Shown: piece by piece, positions 13,601-25,600 of the stretch
Layout of the letters: every line of letters starts with the position of its first letter
Numbering within the stretch: position 1 is the stretch's first letter
From: Owenia fusiformis
Lineage: Eukaryota; Annelida; Polychaeta; Sabellida; Oweniidae
NCBI GenBank assembly: GCA_903813345.2
Contig: CAIIXF020000001.1
Span: forward strand, 4,280,001-4,344,000
DNA length: 64,000 nt
Direction of reading: 5' to 3'
Translations under genes and position numbers: made by a program
Notes under the pieces: model-generated
What the model was told of the DNA's origin: nothing
Seen by the model: only the letters and a program-made list of their open reading frames with translations
Databases searched by the model: none

Positions 13601-16600
13601 GAAAAGCCAAAGTTTATACTTGTATCACCATCTGAAATATTCTGCCTAATATAGGGGTAAATTCCCCCAACTATATATTTGACTGTTCAAGCAAACAAGC
13701 AAGTAATTGATTGGCTTTTTTTGTATGTCTATAATATGCTTCATAAGGAAGGCATATGATGTACATGTGAGTATGACACGACTCTGGAAGAAGGAAGACT
13801 ATGTTGTTATATTTCAAATTGAACAGGCATGACAGTCACATTAATTTATGTTCACTTCCTTCAGTCGCATAAGACTTTTACGAGTCCTGAAGTTAATTGA
13901 TAACATAAACTGAATCATTAATTTTGAATGCTATCACTGGGAATACCAAAAAAGGTGACTGACAAAAGCACATTAATATTTTTCCCTCAACCATGACAAA
14001 TATGTTTATAGTACTTTATCCTATGCCAAGTAGAGTTTTAGGGAGATAAGTTGGTAAGATATATCCCGTATTTTGATTTTGAGGTTTCCATATCCAGAAC
14101 CTCCATATCTCCCGCCATATCTCCCGCTTCGGTGCATATCTTCCCGCTTCCGGTAATTTCACTTAAAATTTCTTTTTTTCAAATTTTTGGATACATTTAT
14201 CCTTTTGTTAAATTGTTTAACAACACTTTTGTATTTCAAAAAGTTATCAATGTATTTAAAATGTAAAAGTGGAAATGCAAGAAAATGACTTTGCATATGA
14301 ATGATTTGTTTATTTTTACACCTTGTACTATTGAAATGGCCATATGCCCCTGAAAACTTGGTATAGGATAAAGCAGTTATGTACGGTTGGTTTGGATATT
14401 GAGTTCATCCCTCGTGAGATATGCACATCTACCTTCGGTCCCTACGGTTCCTCAGGTAGATATGCATATCTCCCTCTGGATAAACCCCATATCCAAAACC
14501 TCCCAGTACATAACCCTTATGTATATGATTCGGTGTATGTTGAATTCTACCCCTCCCATTCATTGTATTTTTCATTGATAATTTAATTTAATTGAGCTGC
14601 ATTGTCATCACATTATCCCAATTTAAAAATTGTGAATTATTCATCATACATGACTCAATACTCTTTGATTCTAGGTGTCAAGTAACTTGCTTAACCAACA
14701 TTTATGATTTTATCTTATCCTCATTATATAAAATCCTGTTTTTGGATATGTTTCAATGAGGTCATTATTCCAGGAAATGTCAACGGAAATACAACACACC
14801 TTGGTGAATTAATTTGACAGCAGCTCTCTATTTTAAGTTCCACTTATAAATATTTTTCATATGATTAACTGAATTTTGATACATGTTATGCATATCAAGT
14901 ACTATATTTTGGAAAAGTTTCACTTTTTGTGAAATAATTGGTTTTATTATAGAAGTTATAACGCATGATGAAATGTTAAGTGACATCGAATCATTTAATT
15001 GGGGGCATAGGGAGATCTCCTGGGGGATAACCTTGTTAAGGGTCTATAAACTTTTTGTCTATATTTGAATATGGGTTTTGTTTGCGGGTATTCACCAGTG
15101 TTCTAGTAGCATTCAATCTGTGTATTCAATGAGAAAACATGTGGGATGACTATGGTAATCCTAGAAAATACAAAGAGCCAGTGTGAGATTACAACTTACC
15201 TTAAAAACCTTGCGGTTCAATGAAATACTTTTGCTATTCTGCAGATAACTGTTTAGTGAGATTTCTGTGTTTCTCTGTCTTGTGTCTATTCCTGGTTGCT
15301 TATCAACTTACCTCCAGCTCTCTCAACAAGCTAGCTTCTTGACAAAGCATTAAATAAAATGTTTTATTCAAAATATAAGAAATAAAAAGTGCATAATTTT
15401 ATATACATGGAATTGATAGAGACTATAGGAAGAAGATACTTTATATAATTAGGGAGTCAGAACTGTGTATAAATTCATCTGAAAACGGAATTTTGAGTAT
15501 CCTGACTGAAAATAATACATCTCTTCTACTTTAGCAATGTCCCATATCAAGGTGATATGACTAAAGTACAAATGCATCTTGATTGACATAAACCCAACAT
15601 TGATTTCATCTTGGATTTATTAATAACCAATAACCTTTGATTTATGAAACCTAAGATGGGCCTAAAGTGAAGAAACATGTTCTGTTTGACAGCTCTACTC
15701 GATCCTAACCCTACCACTTCTGAAAGGGCCTTTTTAGATGTCTACTCACATGCACATAGCACACTATGAATATACATGTCACCATGAACATACATAATAC
15801 AAAAATAGAGTCTTGTTTGTCTTACATTGAAATTACATGTATATATCTAGGTAGTTTGTGAAGATCATTTCAATATAGTTTCTTTTTTTCTGCCATATAA
15901 GGGCACTTTACACTTGAGAGGTAGAAATTGAGAGGTTTTCTATCGTAGCAAGCATACAAAAATTGCATAAGAAACAAACTTTCAATAGGGAGGTTAAGAA
16001 ACATGTTTTTAAGAGAACATGTATGTGAGTGAGTAATATTTCGACCTTCAGAATTACTGTCCCACAATAAATTCACTTTCGCATGGACCTATTTGCAATT
16101 ATTTTCCTTATACCTTTATACTCAATGGGCCAAGTAAATATTACAAATGGGAGAACTAATCCATAGAGAACCATAATTCTACACATCGTTTTTGATTTTT
16201 GAGTTATTTCTTTGAATTATATATGAAAAATACAAAATAATTTTTTTCCTGGAATGTGTACATTTTCTCCCAATTTTAAAAACTCAGGGCAAGGCTCATA
16301 TATAGAATCTGGAAACCCTCCTCTTGAAAGCCCATGCATACAGTACAGAACTATGAGTGCAGTTAATAACATATCATTTACAGTTTCATTATACCTCCTT
16401 ACAATACATCAATATCCGGTTACATGAGATAGTTCTGCGCATGCGCCAATCAGAGTTCTTGCTGACATGCAAGCCGAGTGGACGTCTATTTGTAGACTCC
16501 ACAATTGATAGTGTTACTGGTGGTAGTATATCACAGTGCACATATACATATTTATATGTATTTATGGAATTTATGATCGGTACGTCTGAATTTCATGTAC

Positions 16601-19600
16601 GATAAGAAAGTAGTTATTTTATCATTACACATTCTGAACACCGGCCAAGTCTGGTTGTTTCAGAAAATAGTATTCACTGTTGTAGATCTGAGATCTCAAC
16701 CTTCATTGAATATTGATAAATAACAACGCTTCAAACCTGTTCACAGGTTATAGCGATTTGTTTTACATTTATTAACTTACTGAATACGCTATTGAATAAC
16801 TGTTCCTATAGGGATCAAGTGAGCGTTGTATTTAATACACGCTAATTAACTATAAACCAGGCCTTGGATTGGTTTAAAAGTTACGTTGCACACTTGCACA
16901 CACTCCATTGTGTTTTCAGTCAAACGGTTCTTTTGTTAGCCAATTGCGATAAAGTAAAAGTGAATAATACGTGTGAGCACATGCTTACAATTTCACTAGT
17001 CTACGTGCAATTAAGTTGTACAATATAGCTGCATGTTTTCGCATTCTGAACAGCTAAATATCAGTGCATTTACTAAACAGTACTAGCAAGTTACAGCTAA
17101 AATGACTTCACAAATGGTGAGAGATAAACCATTAGGGGCCAAGACCCCATCTGAATGTGAGAAAATGGATATAGATGATTCCATCTTAGACGAAACTCCG
17201 TCTGTATCAGGTGTAAAAAAGAAGACACCTCGAAAAACAATTCCTAAGAAATCAGGAAAGAACGATGATATTAAAAACATCACGGAGGCTATAACGTCTA
17301 GTATTTCTTCAGGCATGAGTGACTTGACGGAAATGATGGCATCTTCTTTGCAAGAATTAAAAGAAACCATTCAAAGTGGATATGAAAATGACGAACAGTA
17401 TGATGATGATTCGTACAATGATAATGATCATGATGATTCTGATCAAACACCAGTGAAGAGAATGAAAACTGATATGCAAACGTGTATAGACAATGATACA
17501 GTATCCAGTGAAAATGAGGATACTTCCGACCTAATGAAACAGTTACAATCAAAGTTCAATAAATCAAATGAGGGTCAAGGACCACCATTAAACAAGGCTA
17601 TGTCAAGCCTACTAAATGATCTAATACAGAATGTTTTGAAGGGAGACGAAGAAAGCCAAAAGCTTGATGATTACAAAACCCCTTCAAATACCCCTCTTGT
17701 ATGTGCTGCTAGGGGGAACGAACAAATATGGAGCCGCATCTCTAGTGAGGTCCGCTCGAGTGACATCAAAATGCAACAAGCGCTCAAGCCAATGATATGT
17801 TCCATAGTGGCTATTTCTAGAGCCTTAGAGGTATTGGATTCACTGAAAACTGCCGTCGGAGGAAAGACGGATGAATTCCAAGATCAATTTGGCAATATGG
17901 CAAATTTGCTTTATGACAGCATCCAAATGATGTGTTTGTCGAACTACAAGTTTAACATGAGAAGGCGTGAACTGATAAAACCAGACATTGCCCATAGTTT
18001 CAAACATCTCTGCGACAAAACATCACCTGTAACAACTTTTTTATTTGGGGATGACATTACCAAGAGAGTCAAGGATATTTCAGAAATGAATAAAACCCAG
18101 ATAAACTCAAGCGTCTTTAATCAGTCTCGAGGCAGTTATCGTGGCAGTTATCGAGGCCGAGGAAACCGTGGACGTGGCACACGTGGACGTGGACGAGGCC
18201 AGAATCATTTTTTAGGCCAAGGCCAGAATCGCAACTACAGTCAGCGGCAGGGTTACGCCCAAAACAAATCCTCTCGAGGAAAAGGAAGAGGCAACACGGC
18301 CCAGAACCAGGACAACAAACAGTCCAACAAGTAGCTGCAAATGATCATGAACCTAGTGAGGTAAGAGATTTACTTAGATCTCAATTAAAACATTTCGAAG
18401 GTGGTAGATTGAAATACTTCTATTCAGAATGGGAGAAAATCACTTCAGATCAAACTATTTTGAATGCAATAGCTGGATATGATATTGAATTTATCGATGT
18501 TAACGCTATCCCACGATCTGACCATCCACGACCAATGGTTTTCTCAGATTCAGAATGTTCAGCTGTAGAAGCCGAAATTCAAAAATTTCTCGAAAGAGGC
18601 ATTTTAAAACCAGTTGAGCATTCAAAGATTGGCTATTTATCTTCAATTTTCCTCACACCTAAAAGTGATGGTACAAAAAGAACAATTCTGAATCTGAAAA
18701 ATCTCAATGAACACGTGGAATATCAACATTTCAAAATGGAAAACTTTCAGAGTGTCATAAACATGATAACCGAAAATTGCTATATGAGTACCTTGGACAT
18801 AAAAGACGCGTACTATAGCGTACCTGTGTCTGAGACATCTCAGAAATTCCTTCAGTTTGAGTGGAAAAATACCATATACCAATACACATGTTTAGCGCAG
18901 GGCTTGTCATCAGCACCGCGCATTTTTACTAAGATTATGAAGCCAGTTTTTGCAAAACTGAGAAATGAAGGTTTCATGTCTGTTTATTACATCGACGATT
19001 GTTGTTTGATTTCAGACTCATATGAGGAATGCAAACGCAACATTGCTACAACAATTGACCATCTACAGCATCTTGGTTTTATGCTACATCCTGAAAAATG
19101 CGATCTGATCCCAAAACAGGTAATCAAATTTCTTGGTTTCGAAATCAATTCTAACACCATGGAAGTGAAGTTACCAGAAACCAAAGCAGTCGCTATTCAA
19201 TCGCTATGCATTGAAACGTTGCGTCGAAAAAACAAGATCTCTATAAGAGAGCTTGCAAAACTTATTGGAACATTGGTAGCTTCGTTTCCTGGTGTCAGGT
19301 ATGGTCGGTTATATTACCGTCACATGGATAACAATAAATCGTTAGCTTTATCCCAAAACTGTGGGAATTTTGACACGAAGATCGCATTGAATCTTGATGC
19401 ACAAAATGAAATCAGGTGGTGGATTCGTCATATTAAAAATGCCACTAACCCTATTTCTGTTATAGACCCACAGCATGTATTGCGATCAGATAGTAGCATG
19501 GCAGGATGGGGTGTGTTTGATGTGACAAATAATACCAGAACTGGTGGACGATGGAATTACGTTGAGTCTAGACACCATATTAATTACCTGGAATTATTAG

Positions 19601-22600
19601 CAATATTTCTTGCACTCAAAACCTTTTGTAGGTCTGTTAGAAACAAACACGTGAGAGTCGAGACTGACAACACTACAGCTATGACGTATGTCAACAACAT
19701 GGGTGGCTCAAAATCTATTGACTGCAATATTCTAGCCAAACAAATATGGCAATGGTGTATTTTTCGTGATATTTGGCTGTCATCATCTCACATTGCAGGT
19801 ATTGAAAATGTCGAAGCTGATTCCGAGTCTCGCATTTTCCATGATGAGACTGAATGGATGCTTGATGAACAGGTTTTTGCAGATATTTGCAACATTGACA
19901 TGTTTCCCAACCCAATTCTAGATTTGTTCGCATCAAGATTGAACAATCAGCTTGGGAAGTACGCATCTTGGAGACCAGATCCAGAAGCTGAATTCATTGA
20001 TGCATTCTCAAAAACATGGAATTGTATGGTTACTTATTATGCCTTTCCGCCTTTCAGTATTCTGATGAGAGTGCTGAACAAAATTCAACACGATAGAGCC
20101 GACGTTCTCTTGATCTTACCCCTCTGGCCCACTCAACCGTGGTGGCCAAAGATGTTGAACCTTTTAACCACACATCCAGTTGTGCTACCCCAAGGACGGA
20201 AGATCCTAAGCCTACCATACAATCCAGAGGCACAACATCCGTTGAGAAAACTGACATTAATTGCCTGTCATTTGTCAGGAATTCCCTCCAGAAACAAGGA
20301 CTTTCTGTCCCAGTTACCGAAATCATCCTACAATCTTGGAGACCAAAATCACAAAAGCAATACGAGGTTTATCTCAAGAAATGGATTTCGTTCTGTTACA
20401 CGAGGGAAATTGATCCAGTTCAAGGAACTTTACAGTTAGGTTTGGAATTTTTAATGACATTATCGGTAGATAACCTAGGCTATAGTGCCATTAATACCGC
20501 ACGCAGTGCGCTCTCATCTTGTATTAACTTTCCCAAAACAGAGACATCTTTTGGGCAACACCCTCTAGTGGTGAGGTTTATGAAAGGTATTTTTAATAAG
20601 AATCCTCCTTTACCGAGATATACGAAAACTTGGGATGTCAGTGTGGTTCTGAGACATTTGCAGAGTTTTTTCCCAATAGAAAAAACAACTTTGCTTGAAT
20701 TAACGTTGAAGCTTATCATGCTAATTGCGTTGGTTTCCGCACAACGAGCACAAACGTTACATCTATTGTCACTAAACAATCTCATTATTGAGAAGGACTG
20801 CTATGTGTTTACAATATATGACAATGTAAAACAATCAAAACCTGGAAAATCAAATCCAATTATCAAACTCCATAAGTATGATGACCCAAGTCTCTGTGTT
20901 GTAGTCACGTTGAGAGAGTACATACAACGAACTGAAAAATTAAGGGCTGGTGAATCAAAATTGTTTGTTAGTACTATCAAGCCCCATAAAGCGGTGTCTA
21001 AGGATACAATAAGTCGTTGGCTTAAACTTGAACTTAGTAGAGCTGGTATTGATACAGACACTTTCAAAGGTCATAGCACTCGTAGTGCTGCAGTTTCTGC
21101 GGCTAGCAGATCTGACGTAAATGTGGACTTGATTTTGAAAACTGCCGGATGGAGCAGTGATTGTTGTTTCAGGAGGTTTTATAATAAACCTTTGGACATT
21201 GATAATGAAAAAACGTTTGGTAAAGCGGTCTTAAGCCTATAAGAATACTTAAAATGTTTGAGTTTGCATTGACAAAACAATGTCAAAATTGTATTAAGTA
21301 GTTTATTAATAACAATATGCTTTATTTGTTTATTGTACATAATCTGTCTGTTGTTTATCAGTCAGTTGTCCTTGAAGGGAATTTAATCTTACTTAATTTC
21401 CCTTTTTGACCTATGTGCCCAGTTGGCTTTAAAATCTCATGTAACCGGATATTGATGTATTGTAAGGAGGTATAATTGGAAATTAAACGAAACTTTTGTA
21501 AAAAGGTGAAGTTTGATTGTAATTATACCGACTTACAATACAGCAATAAGGTTACATGCCCTCCCAGTGAGGCCCTACCCTAATCACTACCGTTATGGAG
21601 TCAAACATCTACAAAGGGTATAATCCAAATTTATGTTTTACAATTGGTATAATTTTACAATGTAATTAATTGTTACAATTAACCTTTTACTCATGTATTA
21701 TTTGTCAAGAAACATGAGTTGTACACCTGGGCACAGTAGGTCTTAGTTTTAAAGATCTGATTGGCGCATGCGCAGAACTATCTCATGTAACCTTATTGCT
21801 GTATTGTAAGTCGGTATAATTACAATCAAACTTCACCTTTTTACAAAAGTTTCGTTTAATTTCCAATTATATTACATAGAATACTACTTTATGTAGAAAA
21901 TTGGTCAAGAGCCTGGTTATACAAAAATACAATTGAAATAGGCTGAGTGTCTTCATTTCATCTGTTCATTTGTTTATAAAACATGTTCTGTATTTGTACA
22001 TGTTTCTAAAACTACTTCAGACTGAGTAAATATGTCAGTTATTTTACTGCTATTTTATCGCTTGACGTTTGTTTATAAAAGGAGAATTAATCTGATTTGG
22101 AGTGGTATCCGTATCACTGATTAACCCACACTAGCTACTGGTAAACAAGCTGCCTCTCTTTGTGATGTAAAAAGACTTGAAAGTTTAATTGAACAAAGTG
22201 ATGTACATATTGAGGATGAGTGTATCAATCAGTGGGGATCGATTAGTAGGTCAAGTGATGTTACTAGCGTCCATACCAGCAGATAATTTATTTTATATTA
22301 TTGGAATGCTATGCTTTATATGGAATTTATCCAACAAGAGTTCATTTTTGTGTCTAAAATGAGATAATGGGATCTTGCATTGTTTAACCCCCATTTCTAA
22401 AAGGCATAGAAATGCCATATATATGGGTGTGTATGAATATAACAACATATATATGTACTTTGTTATCAATAATAATTTTATCTTTTGTTTTGAACTGAAG
22501 CGATAAATGCATCATGTTAGAAAAAATAAAATAGTCTTCACGAGATATTAATACATACAAGGAAGAATAATAGATCTTATACCATCTCTAATTTTTAGAT

Positions 22601-25600
22601 GCATTTCTTAGTAATTGGGAAATGAAATCATGAAGAGAACATATTTCCTTGTCCCATGATCGTGTCATTCTCACAGACACATGTGTCATTACATGTATAC
22701 AGTTAATATCCCACAGTAGTCTCGAGTAGGGATATAGAGAAGTGATCCATCCGTCTATCCATTTGTTGAACCTGCCTGACAATTTTTAGGCTGATACCTT
22801 ATGGGGGAATTACTTCTGCGGAAGAAGGAATTTTCAATATGGCCCCTCAGTTCAAAATGGCTGTCATATTTGGAAGATAGAATAAAAATGTACAATGAAC
22901 TAAATGAGATTACTGAATCAGTAACATATAATGACTACCTAACATGTAGATGGCAATATCCATTTCAAGACTGAGAAAAAAAGTCACTCTGTTCTCTCTC
23001 GGATGATTACATATTTGCTTTTGAGAAGCAATTTGCTAATTAAACAGTGATTTAAGGAAAATTTACTGGTACAGATATACTTTGTGAGCGGAATATATGG
23101 TAACTTAAGGAGGGCCTGAGATTGAACTGGGTTAATCTGACCTAGAACTCTCACAGCTCCTGGAATAACCAGACTTCATCTTAGATGTTAAAATACTAGA
23201 TGAACTGCTTGAAAGCGTTGTACAGGAAAATCCCCTGGAACTATCCAGCTTTAGGACTTTTCGATGATATGTGCCAGTATTTGTGTGCAGATAAAACATT
23301 CAGATTAATTTTGATTTTATTGGATGACATCACATTGTTGACTTTACAATATGTTGCATTGGGAAACTAACCACATGTTTAACCTTTAAAAAAAGAAAAC
23401 TATCAGTTATCAGTAAAATGGTATTTAACATTCAACTGTCTATGATATTACGGAACATACATGTTGAATATATACAGTGTATATGATTTTATTGATCGTT
23501 GTAAGGCTTGCTTCAGGTCCTTTTAGCCCCCTTTTGTTCACTGTGAAGGGTCGATAAGGGGGGACCAGAGATGCTGAATGCAAAGTTATATTTCTTGTTA
23601 GTGAAAATAATCAAAAGTTATAATGACCTTTTTTAAACTTTTTAAAAACCAATTTGGCAAGCTTCCTGCAAGCACGCAGGTGAAATCACAGTAAATACAA
23701 ACTTAGTATACTTGTTTGATTGATTTTAATGGCTGGCAAAGAATATACTGAAGTTAGCCAAAACAGCCAATGATTTTACCTCTAAAATGCATACTGAGAA
23801 ATTGCAAGCTCTTTTTACATATTCATCAAGAATTAAAGATAATTGATGCCTTTGTAGTTCGGGGTCAATGTGTTGCCTAAGGTTGGCTTGATCACTTTGA
23901 TATTTTTGGAATCGGATCCAAATAACCCTGTCATTATATATAAAACATTGGCTATGTTTAATTTTCTTATAAATAAATTAAAGCCAGTAAATAAATGATA
24001 AACATTTTGGCATGACATGAAGTTTTTTACAATTGAAATTGATATAATATTGTGTCCTGATAAGAAGGAATAAGGTTGGAAGCCATCTAAACAAACTGTA
24101 AAACATGATCTACAGGGTGTTCAAAAAAACGCAACCCAAAGAAATCGCGATATCTTGGAAAATACTAATCCAATTATATTCATATTTTCAGGAAAGAAAG
24201 AAGAGACTGTGTATTTATAGCCCCTGTTGTTAGTTAGTTGTAAACCATGATGTCTTGGACACTTGCTCAAAAGACAGTTGTACTAGCAAAATACGAAAAA
24301 CGTGAATGGAAAATAACTATATCTTGGAAAATACTAATTCAATTATGTTTATTTTTTCAGGAAAAGAAAGAAGAGACTGTGTATGTATAGCTCCTGTTGT
24401 CAGGAAGCTGTAAAACATGATGCCTTGGACACCTGCTCAAATGACAGTTGTACTAGGAAAATATGAAAACGCAGTCAGAGGTGACTGCCACAGCAATAAA
24501 ACCAAATAACTTTCTAACCATGGTGTTTTGGCACTTCAGATTTGGCACAAATTATCCTTATTTAATGTGTGGTGAATTTGTGAAGTTTCATCAAAATCAC
24601 TCCAGGGACGTTATAGTGGTGGTCAAAATGCCTTCTTAAGTCTCCCTGAACCAGGGCGTTTGACTGCGATTTCAAAGCATTTCAACCATGACAGTGAAGT
24701 CCCTGAAGTGATTTTGATTTCACTCTACAGATTTATCATACAGTGAATGAAGATGGTTTGTGCCAAATTTGGAGAGCCAAAACACTATGGTTAGGAAGTT
24801 ATTTAATTTTTTTGCGGTTGCAGTCACCCTTGACTGCGTTTTTCGCATTTTGCTAGTACAACTGTTTTTGAGCAGGTGTCCAAGGCATCATGTTTTACAA
24901 CAAACCATTGACAGGAGCTATACACACACAGTCTCTTCTTTATTTCCTTAAAATATGAACATAATTGAACCAGTATTTTTCAAGATATAGCAATTTCTTT
25001 GGGTTGCGTTTTTTTTGAACACCCTGCACTTAGGTATAACATTTAAATCTATCTATAATATAGCCTATTTTTAATTTTTAACACATCATATATTTGAATG
25101 GTAAATTATCAGTTCTCATCTATTCACACCAAGATTTAAGATGTACTAAAAAAGGTATTACAGGTTTAAGACATGCAATGTCAAAATGATAAGTTTTGCT
25201 CAACTGTTCCTAAGGGCAGCTTCAGCATAATCAAGTCCAAAACATGATACAGTTATGTGACTTCAATTTAAACATTTATTCCCATTTTATGATTTTATCT
25301 TGTCATGGAGCCTCTTCATCTAGATTAGATACTTTGTTGAATATGTATAAACTTATTTAGGTTAGATGACCAAATTACGGGTTTGTGTCTCAATTTACAA
25401 GTCTAATTAAGTTAAGAATTCACACATAGAAAGGCAAAGTGTGTCCAATTCCAGCCAATCAAAACACAGTATTTCATATAACTGCAGTGCATCATAGAAC
25501 CAATCATTGCATTAAAGGTCATTCATTATATGGTAGTCAAGGTGAGAACTTGACTCTACAGATTGAAATTGATGCTTGGCCAACTTGACCCTTGCAAAAT

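Larger units (their letters stand above)
16388..21871 (+). mobile_element. DIRS-like tyrosine-recombinase retrotransposon, apparently intact
   Basis: A 5.5-kb element in TESK intron 2 with gag-like, RT/RNase H/methyltransferase-like and tyrosine recombinase frames in the DIRS order, all open. The termini are inverted repeats (37 bp perfect: 16418-16454 against 21756-21792, plus a diverged outer part). The right end carries about 49 extra bases, as in DIRS-1. An internal complementary region at 21434-21558 holds the complement of both outer ends. There is no target duplication, as expected for recombinase-mediated insertion. Borders are set by where the match to the internal region stops. DIRS elements are thought to replicate through a circle joined by recombinase rather than an integrase. 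Confidence 0.93.

Noticed and set aside
18409-20439. ORF2 starting at TTG 18409
   Set aside because: The codon is TTG and the frame is open back to 18121 with plausible protein before it, so 18409 is not a natural start.
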